The notes: generated from the sequence alone by a model not told the origin. Counted from the stretch's first letter, positions 1 to 8,638 are shown. The stretch is DNA of 64,000 bases from Streptomyces iakyrus (GCF_000717055.1 NZ_JNXI01000005.1:186001-250000); one strand, 5' to 3'. Program-made: numbers and translations.

Positions 1-89
1 CTCATGCTCCGGCAGGCGACCGGGCTCAAGGCATCCGCTCAGGCCAGGCGACCAGGTCTGGCGGATTTCGGCTCAACCCCCGGACGGGA

Positions 90-1241
90 TCACGCGTCCG
101 CGTACTTCGTCTCCGCGCTCGGGTCCAGGGCCAGGCGGTAGCCCCGTTTGACCACGGTCTGGATCAGCTTCGGCGTGCCGAGGGCCGTGCGGAGGCGGGC
201 CATGGCCGTTTCGACCGCGTGCTCGTCGCGGCCGGAGCCGGGGAGGGCGCGCAGGAGGTCCGCACGGGCCACGACCCAGCCGGGGCGCCGGGAGAGGGCG
301 CGCAGGAGGGACATGCCGGCGGGCGGGACCGGCTTGAGGTGGCCGTCGACGAGGACGGCGTGGCCCCGGATCTCCACGCGGTGCCCGGCGACGGGGAGGG
401 AGCGGGCCCGAGCGGGAAGTTCCTGGCAGAGGAGCTGTACGAGAGGGCCGAGCCGGAAGCGCTCCGGCTGGATCGTGTCGATGCCGCGGGACTGCAGGGG
501 CAGGGCGGTGACCGGGCCCACGCAGGCCGGCAGGACGTCATGGCCGAGCGCCGCCAGGACCTCGTCGAGCAGTCCGCGCTCCTCCGCCCGGGAGAGGAGG
601 GAGGCCGCTGCCGGGGCGCTGGTGAAGGTGACGGCGTCCAGGGCCCGGCCGACCGTCGCGTCGAGCAGGCGGTCGACCGGGGTGATGTCCTCCGGCGGCA
701 TCCAGCGGTAGACGGGCACCCCGACCACCTCGGCCCCGCCCTCCCGCAGCGCCTCCACGAACCCGGGCAGCGGCTCACCGTGCAGCTGGATGGCGATCCG
801 CAGACCGTCGACGCCCTCCTCCAGCAGCCGGTCCAGCACCTCCGCCATGGACTCCGACGACGGCGACCACTCCTCCGTCAGCCCGGCGGCCCGGACCGCG
901 CCCTTGACCTTCGGCCCGCGCGCCATGATCCGTACGCCGCCCAGCCGGGCCAGCAGCTCCTCCCCCAGCCCCCAGCCGTCGGCGGCCTCGACCCAGCCGC
1001 GGAAGCCGATCGCGGTCGTGGCCACGACGACGTCCGGCACCTGCTCGATGATCTCCTTCGTCGCCGCCAGCAGTTCGCTGTCGTCGGCGAGCGGCACGAT
1101 GCGCAGGGCAGGGGCGTGCAGGACGGCGGCTCCGCGTCGCTGCAGCAGCGCCCCGAGCTCGTCGGCCCGGCGCGCGGCCGTCACACCCACGGTGAAACCC
1201 GCCAGGGGTCCGTGGTCCGGTCGCTGTTCTTCCTCGTACAT
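90..1241 (-). CDS. nnaR: NnaR: HemD-like / winged-helix nitrogen regulator
   Basis: The 383-residue protein joins two parts. Residues about 13-270 resemble uroporphyrinogen-III synthase (HemD). Residues about 285-375 form an OmpR/PhoB-type winged helix ending in a VVKRGYRL wing motif. HemD makes uroporphyrinogen III for (siro)heme, but proteins with this fusion are regulators rather than housekeeping HemD. In S. coelicolor the equivalent protein, NnaR, is known as a GlnR target needed for nitrate/nitrite assimilation, and the gene lies beside narK here as it does there. The ATG at 1241 follows a purine-rich GAGAG. The 117 bp upstream contain a candidate promoter and GlnR half-box, listed separately. 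It could retain tetrapyrrole binding and sense siroheme; that is inference. Confidence 0.88.
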   Translation of the reverse strand: MYEEEQRPDHGPLAGFTVGVTAARRADELGALLQRRGAAVLHAPALRIVPLADDSELLAATKEIIEQVPDVVVATTAIGFRGWVEAADGWGLGEELLARLGGVRIMARGPKVKGAVRAAGLTEEWSPSSESMAEVLDRLLEEGVDGLRIAIQLHGEPLPGFVEALREGGAEVVGVPVYRWMPPEDITPVDRLLDATVGRALDAVTFTSAPAAASLLSRAEERGLLDEVLAALGHDVLPACVGPVTALPLQSRGIDTIQPERFRLGPLVQLLCQELPARARSLPVAGHRVEIRGHAVLVDGHLKPVPPAGMSLLRALSRRPGWVVARADLLRALPGSGRDEHAVETAMARLRTALGTPKLIQTVVKRGYRLALDPSAETKYADA

Positions 1242-1286
1242 GGCTCTCGTCCCGCACTCGAGTCGTCGTACTGCGTGGGTACGGCG

Positions 1287-1313
1287 TACCTACATGCCGA
1301 ACGAGCCTGTCAA
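1287..1313 (-). promoter_or_regulatory. Candidate nnaR promoter with overlapping dyads
   Basis: On the minus strand TTGACA (1313-1308) is followed after a short 15-nt spacer by TAGGTA (1292-1287), close to the vegetative Streptomyces consensus and pointing toward nnaR. Two interlocking inverted repeats cover it: CGAGCC/GGCTCG (1302-1320) and CCTGTCA/TGACAGG (1306-1327). A third dyad, GGTACGGCGTACC (1278-1290), overlaps the -10. The promoter assignment is inferred from sequence only. Confidence 0.4.
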
Positions 1314-1341
1314 CGGCTCGTGACAGGCCCGGATCGGCTTG

Positions 1342-1357
1342 ATGTCGCTGGTGTTAC
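1342..1357 (-). promoter_or_regulatory. Candidate GlnR half-box upstream of nnaR
   Basis: The minus strand reads GTAAC, six bases, GACAT. The GlnR consensus is GTnAC-n6-GAAAC, so the a-site matches fully and the b-site matches 3 of 5. It lies just past the narK stop codon and about 30 bp upstream of the candidate -35 of nnaR, a usual position for an activator. GlnR control of nnaR is established in S. coelicolor; that this particular site is the one used is inference. Confidence 0.45.
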
Positions 1358-1358
1358 G

Positions 1359-2744
1359 TCACACCTCGGCGTAGCTGAGCTGCGGCTTCGCCTCCGAGGT
1401 CGCCGTGGTGACGGGTACCCGGGGAGCCGTACGCCGAAGGTATACGGCCCAGGTGACCACGAAGCAGACCGCGTAGAAGGCGAGGAAGGCGACGAACGCC
1501 CCGGTGCCCGAGCCGTAGGAGAGGAAGGACTGGCGGAAGGCGAGGTTGATGCCGACGCCGCCGAGCGCACCCACCGCTCCGATCAGCCCCATCGAGGCCC
1601 CGGACAGCCGCCGCCCGTACGCCGCAGCCTCCTCACCCTCCAGTCCCTTGGCCAGGGCCTTGTTCTGGAAGATGCCCGGGATCATCTTGAACGTCGAGCC
1701 GTTGCCGAGCCCGCTGAGCACGAACAGCACCACGAACGCCGCGGTGAACAGCGCCAGCGACTTCTCCATGGAGGCTCCGATCAGGACCGCCGTGGCGACA
1801 CCCATGGCGACGTAGTTCCACAGGCTGATCTTCGCGCCGCCGTACTTGTCGGCCATCCAGCCGCCCAGGGGCCGGATCAGCGAGCCGAGGAGCGGACCGA
1901 TGAAGGTGACGTACGCCGCCTCCAGCGGGGTGCGGCCGAACTGGTTCTGGAGGACCTGCCCGAAGGCGAAGCTGTAGCCGATGAACGACCCGAACGTGCC
2001 GATGTAGAGGAAGGACATGATCCACGTGTGGGCGTCCCGCGCGGCGTCCTTGGCGGCACCGGTGTCGTTCTTGACGTTCTCCAGGTTGTCCATGAACAGC
2101 GCGGCCATCACGGCGGCCACGACGATCAGTGGGATGTAGATCCCGAGCAGCACTCGCGGCCCGCCGCCGGCGCCGATGATCCCGAGGGCGGCCAGCTGGA
2201 TCACCGGTACGCCGATGTTGCCGCCGCCCGCGTTGAGGCCGAGGGCCCAGCCCTTCTTCCGCAGCGGGAAGAAGGCGTTGATGTTGGTCATGGAGGAGGC
2301 GAAGTTGCCGCCGCCGATGCCGGCCAGCAGACCGACGAGCAGGAACGTGGAGAAGGAGGTCCCCGGTTCCATCACCGCGAACGCGGCGCAGGTCGGGATC
2401 AGCAGCAGGGCCGCGGAGATGATCGTCCAGTTCCGCCCGCCGAAGATCGCCACGGCGAAGGTGTAGGGGACGCGGACGACCGCGCCGACCAGCGTGACCA
2501 TCGAGGTCAGCATGAACTTGTCGGCCGGGGTCAGTCCGTACTCCGGGCCCATGAAGAGCACCAGCACGGACCACAGGGTCCAGATCGAGAATCCGATGTG
2601 CTCGGACAGGACGGAGAAGTAGAGGTTCCGGCGGGCGACCTTCTCCCCGGTCTCCTTCCAGAACGTCTCGTTCTCCGGATCCCAGTGCTGGATCCAGCGT
2701 CCGCCCTTGCTCGGGGGTGCGGGTGCCGTGCCAGGGCCTGTCAT
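1359..2744 (-). CDS. narK: NarK-type nitrate/nitrite transporter (MFS)
   Basis: The 461-residue major facilitator protein has about 12 membrane segments. It carries both nitrate-signature stretches of the NNP family: GGNFASSMTNINAFFP in the N-terminal half and GWALGLNAGGGNIG close after it. It imports nitrate or exports nitrite across the cytoplasmic membrane. I start it at the ATG at 2744 because a clear AGTGGAGG lies 4-5 bases upstream; a longer in-frame version from 2831 would add 29 polar residues with no ribosome site. Downstream nnaR is on the same strand, 117 bp away, with its own promoter candidate. Confidence 0.93.
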   Translation of the reverse strand: MTGPGTAPAPPSKGGRWIQHWDPENETFWKETGEKVARRNLYFSVLSEHIGFSIWTLWSVLVLFMGPEYGLTPADKFMLTSMVTLVGAVVRVPYTFAVAIFGGRNWTIISAALLLIPTCAAFAVMEPGTSFSTFLLVGLLAGIGGGNFASSMTNINAFFPLRKKGWALGLNAGGGNIGVPVIQLAALGIIGAGGGPRVLLGIYIPLIVVAAVMAALFMDNLENVKNDTGAAKDAARDAHTWIMSFLYIGTFGSFIGYSFAFGQVLQNQFGRTPLEAAYVTFIGPLLGSLIRPLGGWMADKYGGAKISLWNYVAMGVATAVLIGASMEKSLALFTAAFVVLFVLSGLGNGSTFKMIPGIFQNKALAKGLEGEEAAAYGRRLSGASMGLIGAVGALGGVGINLAFRQSFLSYGSGTGAFVAFLAFYAVCFVVTWAVYLRRTAPRVPVTTATSEAKPQLSYAEV

Positions 2745-2910
2745 GACGCCTCCACTGTGGTCCGGGGCTCGGTCGTGCCTTCGAGTGACTGATCCCGAAG
2801 GTAGGGAGGACGCGTTTCCTGCCTGTGGCACCGCGGGTGTCCGCGAGGGAACTTTGCTCTCACCCCCGGCCCGGGCGGGATGAGAGGTTCCGGCGGATTT
2901 CAGAGGCCCC

Positions 2911-3783
2911 TCAGTGCTGCGGAGGCTGCCAGTGCGGGTTCTGCTGCTGTGGGTGGGGCTGGTTGTACGGCTGCCCGTACGGACCCGGCTGCCCGTACGG
3001 ACCCGGGGGCTGCGCTCCGTAGGACCCGGGGTACGGGCCCGGGGCGGGCTGACCGCCGTACGGCGCCGGCTGGGCGTACGGGCCCGGGGCGGGCTGACCG
3101 CCGTAGTGCCCCGGGGCGGGTTGCGCGTACGGCCCGGGCGCCTGCTGCCCGTACGGTCCGCCCGCGAACGGATTGCCCTGGCCGGGCAGCTGCGCCCCCG
3201 GCGGCAGATACCGCGTCCGGCCGTTCTCGTCCGTCACCGGCAGGAAGCCGGCCGCCTGCAACCGGGCCGCGAACTTGGCGTTGCGCTTGCGCGTCACCAC
3301 GAGACCGATGCCGAAGACCGCCATGAGCAGCACCCACACGACACCGGCCGCGACGAAGTCGTCGGACTGGCCGCCGAAACGGAAGCCGAGGATCGCGCAC
3401 CCCACGGTGACACCCAGGGCCCCGTACCCCATGCGCTTCTCGGCGTGCTTGCCGGTGAGGTCGAAGTTGATGCGGGCCTTGAGGAGCTCGAAGGCGTCCG
3501 GCACGACGGGCGGCACGGAGACGCCGTCGGCCGCGTCCGGGTACTGCGCCCAGTTCTGCCCGGCCCGGGCCCGGGCCTGCGGGCTCGGGTCGGGCACCAG
3601 CAGCATGGTGAGAGCGCCGTTGCGGCCGCTGCTCTGGCGGACGTCCGCGTACTCGTACCCGAACTGCTGGGCGACGGAGGCCAGCCGGGCGAGCTTCTTC
3701 ACGGACGCCATCGGGCTGGTGAGCTCGACGGGTTCCCCGCTCGCCATCAGCCGCAGCATCTTCTGCATCTGCCGCTTACTCAT
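2911..3783 (-). CDS. Membrane protein with Gly-Pro-Tyr-Gln-rich tail
   Basis: The 290-residue protein has three parts: a soluble N-terminal half of about 145 residues starting MSKRQMQKML; two closely spaced hydrophobic segments (around VTVGCAILGFRFG and VVWVLLMAVFGIGLVV); and a C-terminal tail from about residue 215 that is almost wholly repeats of the type YGGQPAPGPYAQPAPG. The tail DNA holds a perfect 30-bp direct repeat (3031-3060 and 3076-3105), so it expands by slippage. I prefer the ATG at 3783 over the GTG at 3789 because GGGAG lies eight bases upstream of the ATG but only two from the GTG. No enzymatic motif is seen. Function unknown. Confidence 0.8.
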   Translation of the reverse strand: MSKRQMQKMLRLMASGEPVELTSPMASVKKLARLASVAQQFGYEYADVRQSSGRNGALTMLLVPDPSPQARARAGQNWAQYPDAADGVSVPPVVPDAFELLKARINFDLTGKHAEKRMGYGALGVTVGCAILGFRFGGQSDDFVAAGVVWVLLMAVFGIGLVVTRKRNAKFAARLQAAGFLPVTDENGRTRYLPPGAQLPGQGNPFAGGPYGQQAPGPYAQPAPGHYGGQPAPGPYAQPAPYGGQPAPGPYPGSYGAQPPGPYGQPGPYGQPYNQPHPQQQNPHWQPPQH

Positions 3784-3907
3784 CCCCACCGCTCCCGCCG
3801 ACCACTGTGTTCACAAGCGCAACCCGGGCAGTTTTCCACACTGGGAAGGCCGGGGCGAACGGGCCGGATATCCTCTAGCGGACCCGACAAGGGGAAAGGG
3901 AGAGTCC

Positions 3908-4450
3908 ATGTCCGCTGAGTCGGGGGCCGGCCGGCCGAAGGCACCGCGTCCACGGCGTTCCGCCGCCGGGAACCTCGCTTTCGGAGCGGGAGTGCTCCTC
4001 GTACTGGCGACGGCGACGCTGGGCGCGTTCGCGGTCGTCGCCCTGCTGGGCAAGGCCGTCGACCCGGGTCCCTTGTCGAGTGTGGTGCCTGACGAGGGGC
4101 ACAACGCCCTGGTCGTGGGAAGCATCGCGATCGGCGGGCTGACCGGGCTGATGCTGCCCGTGATCTTCTTCGGGATGGTGCGCGGGAACGAGGACACCCC
4201 CCGCGTGGGTCCCGCCTCCGCTGCCCGCAAGGTGCTGGCGGTGCTGGTCTTCGACGTCGTCCTGTTGGTCGTGTCGTTCCTCGTCGCCCAGCTCGGGTGG
4301 CTCCTCCCGGCGCAGATCACCACGGTCGTCGCCGTCTTCGCCATCGGGTTCAGCTGGATGCCGCTGGCGATGGTGCCGTGGGAGCGGTTCGGCCTGGGTG
4401 ACGGGTTCGGGAAGCTCCGTGGGCCGTCCGCGTCACACCAGGCGCAGTGA
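3908..4450 (+). CDS. Small four-helix membrane protein
   Basis: A 180-residue protein: a short basic, Pro-rich N terminus (KAPRPRRSAAG) followed by four hydrophobic segments, near residues 23-50, 65-90, 107-132 and 138-160. A purine-rich GGGAGAG precedes the ATG at 3908. It diverges from the gene ending at 2911 across about 124 bp. Its 3' end overlaps the 3' end of the convergent gene at 4433 by 18 bp, so the two cannot be separated by a terminator. No family recognised. Confidence 0.75.
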   Translation: MSAESGAGRPKAPRPRRSAAGNLAFGAGVLLVLATATLGAFAVVALLGKAVDPGPLSSVVPDEGHNALVVGSIAIGGLTGLMLPVIFFGMVRGNEDTPRVGPASAARKVLAVLVFDVVLLVVSFLVAQLGWLLPAQITTVVAVFAIGFSWMPLAMVPWERFGLGDGFGKLRGPSASHQAQ

Positions 4451-5035
4451 GTCCGCCAGTTCGTCGGCGACCTTGACCAGCTCCGCGCCGAGTCCCAGGG
4501 ACGTCCACAGCAACCGGCACTCCAGCGCCGTGGGGTACCGGCGCGGCAGGACGTAGTGGGCGATGCCCTCCACGACCGTTCCGCTGTCCGCCTCCGGGTC
4601 CGTCGGCTCCTGCCGGTGCACACGCAGGGCGGGCCCGAGGGGCAGCTCGACCTCGGTGAGGACCTGACCGTCGCCGAAGTACGGGCCCGGCGCGGACTCC
4701 GCCTCCGCCCGGAACGCCGTCACCGTGCGGGATTGCGCCGGGACGGTCAGCTCCCGCACCGTGTAACTCGCCACGACGGGCCCGTCCTGGGGTGCCAGTA
4801 CTGCCGCGCACAAAGCGCCCTGCCGGACCGCCGCGCCCCAGTACCAGAGCAGGTCGGTCGCGAAGGCCTCGCGCCACTGCTCCGGTACGTCACCGCCGAG
4901 GTGCTGAACGGCGAGGGTGTGCGCCCATACCTCGGGCTCCTCGCTGCGCAGGTGCAGTACCAGCCAGTTGTGGTGGGCGGGCAGCGCGACCCGGCACTCC
5001 CGCCACTCGTCCGGATGCGTCATGGGCGCGTTCAC
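4433..5035 (-). CDS. Uncharacterised protein, last gene of WXG100/T7-substrate operon
   Basis: A 200-residue soluble protein without signal peptide or membrane segment. Its C-terminal half (RVHRQEPT, then TVVEGIAHYVLP, ending VADELADSLRL) aligns with the C-terminal half of the first gene of this operon, 6719-7348 (RVRRQERT, TVVEYFVPVP, ending LFDAVAGTLRW), so the two look like distant paralogues. I start it at the GTG at 5035 because its GTGA overlaps the stop of the upstream gene, exactly as at the other two junctions of the operon; an ATG at 5023 is the alternative. Possible chaperone, adaptor or immunity role is inference from position only. Confidence 0.78.
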   Translation of the reverse strand: MNAPMTHPDEWRECRVALPAHHNWLVLHLRSEEPEVWAHTLAVQHLGGDVPEQWREAFATDLLWYWGAAVRQGALCAAVLAPQDGPVVASYTVRELTVPAQSRTVTAFRAEAESAPGPYFGDGQVLTEVELPLGPALRVHRQEPTDPEADSGTVVEGIAHYVLPRRYPTALECRLLWTSLGLGAELVKVADELADSLRLV

Positions 5036-6423
5036 ACTCCGGCCAGCGACGCGTCGGACCCGGTGACGTCGATCTCCGGATCGTCGCCGAACAGGCCGAT
5101 GAAGCTGTTGGTGTCGGAGGCCGCGCCCGTCCCGGTGCCACCGAGGCCCACCACGTTGTACGCCATGGCCTGCTTGAACGCGTCGGGCGTGCCGATGACG
5201 GCCAGGTCCGTCGGGTCGATGTTCTTGATGCGCGAGAGTTCGTCGACCATGCCCGGTCCCGCGTACATGCTGACCAGGCCGCGCGGACCGGCGGCCGTGT
5301 AGGCGTCGCGGGCCGCCGAGAGGTTGTCGCCGACCTTGAACAGGTCGCGCCAGTTGCCGCGGATGGTCGCCAGGTCGCCCGCGAAGGAGCTCGGCAGACC
5401 CCGGAAGGCCGCCCTCAGACCCACGTCGGGCAGCGCGGCGCCGGGGCGTGCTCCGGCCCGTGCCCCGACCATGGATTCGACCAGCGCGCGGCGCGCGGCC
5501 GAGTTCATGCCCGGGTTCCAGCCGCGCACGTACTGCGTGGCCGCCGTCCAGACGCGGCTGCGGCCCACGGTGGCGGCGGCCTTGGCGCCCGCCGTGAAGA
5601 CCCGTCCGATACCGAACGTGGCGAGGCCCAGCACGTCGACCGCCACGTCGCCCCACGAACCGTCGCCGTTGATGGCGAGCAGAACATGACAGACCAGTGA
5701 GATCGCCGTCATCACCAGGGCGATGGTGCCGAGCACACCCGCCAGGGCCTGCCCGATGACGGGGATCCATCCAACCAGCAGCGACAGCACCCCGCAGACG
5801 GCGGCGATGGCTCCCGTGATCTCGCTGACGATCTTGAGGGTGTCGCGCAGGTCGTCCAGCAAGCCGTCGTTGAGGCCGTCGCCCTCGGTGGTGTCGTGAA
5901 TGCGCTTGGCCGCCTTGTCGCCGGCATCCTTGTGACGGGTCTTCAGCTCGGCCAACTGACCGCGCAACCCGTCCAGACCCTCCTGGAGATCGGTGACCGC
6001 CTTGTCGAGCTTGTCCTGCCCGGCGTCATCGGTGCCTTTGGGCGGGTTCTCGGCCTTGCCCTTGGCCGTGGTCAGACTGTTCTGCTTCGTCTCGGCCTGA
6101 GTGAGCAGCTTGTCCGCCTCGCCCTGGATCGTCTCCAGGTCCGTGGAGTAGTCCTTGAGGGCGCTCCCGGCGTCCGCGTAGCGGTCATGGGCCTTGCTCA
6201 CCGTCTTGGCCGTCTCATCGGCCTTCTCGGCGAAGGCGCGGCCGGCCTCGGAGTCCCAGCTCTCCAGGTTGCCGATCCGGCGCAGCGCGTCGGCCGTCTT
6301 GGTGATGGTTTCGGCCGTGGCCGTGAACCGGCGGGCGAGGGCCTTCATGTCGTGGACGTCACCGGGCACGGGATCGCCGCTCTCGCCCAGCACCTCCCAC
6401 CGGTGGCCGGCGGGGCGGGTCAC
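5032..6423 (-). CDS. Putative type VII secretion substrate with WXG-like N terminus and hydrophobic core
   Basis: The 463-residue protein begins with a helical region resembling the N-terminal signal domain of actinobacterial T7SS substrates; it contains LESWDSEAGRAF (a WXG-like hairpin turn, about residues 53-64). Residues about 65-200 are charged, heptad-like helices. A hydrophobic stretch follows (about 215-265, around LVGWIPVIGQALAGVLGTIALV), and the last about 170 residues have no recognisable toxin motif. The GTG start at 6423 overlaps the upstream stop (GTGA), and its stop overlaps the next start the same way, implying translational coupling. It is similar in layout to polymorphic-toxin or surface proteins of the T7 system. 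A transport or toxic function is not shown by the sequence. Confidence 0.75.
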   Translation of the reverse strand: MTRPAGHRWEVLGESGDPVPGDVHDMKALARRFTATAETITKTADALRRIGNLESWDSEAGRAFAEKADETAKTVSKAHDRYADAGSALKDYSTDLETIQGEADKLLTQAETKQNSLTTAKGKAENPPKGTDDAGQDKLDKAVTDLQEGLDGLRGQLAELKTRHKDAGDKAAKRIHDTTEGDGLNDGLLDDLRDTLKIVSEITGAIAAVCGVLSLLVGWIPVIGQALAGVLGTIALVMTAISLVCHVLLAINGDGSWGDVAVDVLGLATFGIGRVFTAGAKAAATVGRSRVWTAATQYVRGWNPGMNSAARRALVESMVGARAGARPGAALPDVGLRAAFRGLPSSFAGDLATIRGNWRDLFKVGDNLSAARDAYTAAGPRGLVSMYAGPGMVDELSRIKNIDPTDLAVIGTPDAFKQAMAYNVVGLGGTGTGAASDTNSFIGLFGDDPEIDVTGSDASLAGV

Positions 6424-6722
6424 TTCTTCTTCCCCTTGCCGGTGAGGGCGTCGTACAACGCGGTGTCGAGCTCGGTGTAGGCCTTCCCGGCCTCCTTGGC
6501 GAGGGTTCCGAGCCCCTTGATCTCCTCGATCATCTTCTTGCGGTTGTCGTCCCAGCCGTCGGAGAACTCCTGGAGCCGGTCGTGCAGCGTCTGGTGGCCG
6601 ACGGTGCGGCGGTCATAGGCGTCCATGAGCTTGTCGAGTCCCTCCAGCTCTGTCGCCACCGTCCGCAGGCCGGTTCCGGCCGTGTCGAGATCCTGCGTCG
6701 AAACCTTGAGCTTCTTGCTCAC
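6420..6722 (-). CDS. WXG100-like (ESAT-6 family) small protein
   Basis: Exactly 100 residues, almost entirely helical, with FSDGWDDNRKKM at residues about 53-64 where classical WXG100 proteins have the W-x-G turn; here the Gly is replaced (W-D-D). It ends in a lysine tail, GKGKKK. Size, helix-turn-helix plan and neighbours fit an ESX-type partner for the 463-residue protein encoded immediately downstream. GTGA overlaps on both sides place it in the middle of a coupled operon. No ESX membrane machinery (EccB, EccD, MycP) is in this window. Confidence 0.78.
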   Translation of the reverse strand: MSKKLKVSTQDLDTAGTGLRTVATELEGLDKLMDAYDRRTVGHQTLHDRLQEFSDGWDDNRKKMIEEIKGLGTLAKEAGKAYTELDTALYDALTGKGKKK

Positions 6723-7348
6723 GCGTCTTCCTCCCCCGTCAGCTCCTCCTCGCGGTGCTGCCAGCGCAAGGTCCCGGCCACCGCGTCGAACAACTCCACC
6801 ATGGCGTCCGCGATCGGCTCCAGCGGCGTGCTGAACGTCAGCATCAGCACCTCGTCGCGGTCCGGGACCGGCACGAAGTACTCGACGACGGTGTCGTCGA
6901 ACTCGGAGCCCAGCTTGCGCGACTGCTTCGTACGCTCCTGCCGCCGCACCCGGGCCACACGGCCCACGGCAGGCAGCGACTCCAGGGTGACCTCGCCGGT
7001 GCCGGCCAGGGCGGCCACGGCGTCGAGGCCGTCGAAGCTCTCGTGCAGACGGGAGATCAGGAGCGAGGCCGACAGCGGGATGCCGCCGGCCTCCAGGAAC
7101 GACAGGTACAGCACCACCCCGCCCTGCCCGACCGCGGCGTCGGCCGTGCCGAGCAGCTGCTCCTCGGCCTTGCGGCGCAGCACGGGCTGGTCGTCGATGC
7201 CCGCGAACTGCCGTTTGACGAGCGCGTTCACGGACGCGTCACGTCGGTCGGCGGGCAGCAGCGGAATGCGGTACCAGTCCTCGGGCGTGATCAGCCCGAA
7301 GACCGGCAAGCGCGGCCCGGCCGGCTCTGAGGTCGGCGCTTGTGTCAC
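6719..7348 (-). CDS. Uncharacterised protein, first gene of WXG100/T7-substrate operon
   Basis: A 209-residue soluble protein starting at the GTG at 7348, with GGAG seven bases upstream, the only clear ribosome site of the four-gene operon. It carries PVFGLITPEDWYRIPLLP near the N terminus, a middle ADAAVGQGG segment, and a C-terminal half that resembles the last gene of the operon (4433-5035). No catalytic or metal-binding motif is seen and there is no signal peptide. I do not recognise the family. Its coupling to a WXG100-like gene suggests a role with that system, possibly as a substrate-binding adaptor. Confidence 0.78.
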   Translation of the reverse strand: MTQAPTSEPAGPRLPVFGLITPEDWYRIPLLPADRRDASVNALVKRQFAGIDDQPVLRRKAEEQLLGTADAAVGQGGVVLYLSFLEAGGIPLSASLLISRLHESFDGLDAVAALAGTGEVTLESLPAVGRVARVRRQERTKQSRKLGSEFDDTVVEYFVPVPDRDEVLMLTFSTPLEPIADAMVELFDAVAGTLRWQHREEELTGEEDA

Positions 7349-7426
7349 TGTCGTTCTCCACGTGCGGCCGGAAAGGGACCTCGCCGAGGGCCGCTCATCG
7401 TCCGCCCCCGTCGATGCCGGGGCAGC

Positions 7427-8638
7427 TTAGCCGCCGCGCGCCGCGCGCCTCCGGCTCCTGGGAACCCTCACCATGGGCTCACCTGTCGGCCACAACCGCG
7501 GCCTCTGCTTCGCCGCAAGGTCCTCCGCCCAGCCGAAGGCCAGGACGCAGCAGCCGATGAGGATCCAGCCCAAGAGCAGGACCGGCCAGACGCTCTCCAG
7601 CAGGCCGGGCACGTTCTGTTCCAGCAAGGGGAAGCCCCACAGGCGGTCCCAGAGGGTCGCGGCGATCAGGATGCAGGTGTTGTGCCACAAGTAGATGGTC
7701 ACGGCCCGGGAGTTGAGCAGGGTGATCGTCCCGGCGAAGGGGCGCAGCCGGCGCGGCCACTGGGTCCAGGAGGGGCTGAGGTGCAGCAGCAGGAACACCG
7801 TGCCGAAGGACCACAGGGCCTGGGCGAGCGGCATGCTGTCGAGGTCGTTGCCGGTGCCGAAGTCGTGGTGCAGGGCGTACCAGAGGCCGGCCAGGGCGAT
7901 GACGGGGGCGACGGACGGCACGATGTAGCGCGGCAGCCGGCGCAGGATGCCCTCCTGGTGGGCCATGCCGAGCATCCAGCAGGCGCCGAAGGTGGAGAAG
8001 TCCGTGAGCGCCGAGGGGATCCGCTCCCCGGGCAGCGCGAGCCAGTCCTGCTCGAAGACGACGGCCAGGGCGACCGGCGCGAGGATCGTGACGACCGGCA
8101 GGGCGCGCAGGGCCTTCAGCAGCAGCGGGGACAGCAGGACGTACCAGAGGTAGGCGCGGATGTACCACAGCGGTCCCGCGAGTTCCGCGGCCCAGTTCTC
8201 GCCGATGAAGCCGTGGATGCCGGGCAGGCCCTCGGCGTACGGCGGGTCGCTGAGCGGGACGATCCAGAAGGTGAGGTGGAGCAGCCACCAGCCGGGGTGC
8301 CCGTCCGCGTCCGGGCCCCAGCCCTGCAGGACCATGCCGGTGACGCCGACGACGCCCAGCAGCCACAGCGGGGGCAGCAGGCGGCGCATCCGGCCGCGGA
8401 TCACCTGCACGGCCGGCCGCTTCAGCGAGCGGGCCATCAGGCTCCCGGCGAGCGCGAACATCACGCCCATGGACGGGAAGAGCAGCGGCAGCCAGGCCCA
8501 GCCCGTCAGGTGGTACAGCACGACGCGGAACAGCGCGAGGGCGCGCAGCAGGTCGAAGTACCGGTCACGGCCGGGCTTCTTGGAGGGGGTCCGCTCCTGA
8601 GGAGCGGCCTCGGCCGCGGTGGTCACCTGGGCGGTCAT
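7427..8638 (-). CDS. Acyltransferase 3 family membrane protein of the mat locus
   Basis: The 403-residue protein has about ten hydrophobic segments. It starts its core with RDRYFDLLRALALFRVVLYHL, the typical acyltransferase-3 (OafA/NodX-like) entry with the conserved R and H in the first helix. Such enzymes O-acetylate or succinylate surface glycans. The ATG at 8638 overlaps the matB stop (ATGA), so it is co-translated with the exopolysaccharide synthase. The natural inference is that it decorates the MatB product or a precursor. The stop is TAA at 7427-7429, followed by a 78-bp gap to the WXG100 operon. Confidence 0.88.
   Translation of the reverse strand: MTAQVTTAAEAAPQERTPSKKPGRDRYFDLLRALALFRVVLYHLTGWAWLPLLFPSMGVMFALAGSLMARSLKRPAVQVIRGRMRRLLPPLWLLGVVGVTGMVLQGWGPDADGHPGWWLLHLTFWIVPLSDPPYAEGLPGIHGFIGENWAAELAGPLWYIRAYLWYVLLSPLLLKALRALPVVTILAPVALAVVFEQDWLALPGERIPSALTDFSTFGACWMLGMAHQEGILRRLPRYIVPSVAPVIALAGLWYALHHDFGTGNDLDSMPLAQALWSFGTVFLLLHLSPSWTQWPRRLRPFAGTITLLNSRAVTIYLWHNTCILIAATLWDRLWGFPLLEQNVPGLLESVWPVLLLGWILIGCCVLAFGWAEDLAAKQRPRLWPTGEPMVRVPRSRRRAARGG

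Noticed and set aside
90..1241. Housekeeping uroporphyrinogen-III synthase
   Set aside because: The C-terminal winged helix and the narK neighbourhood mark it as the NnaR-type regulator.
219..2792. Long plus-strand open frame across nnaR and narK
   Set aside because: Low-complexity Arg/Gly/Gln-rich translation with no domain, fully opposite two well-supported genes.
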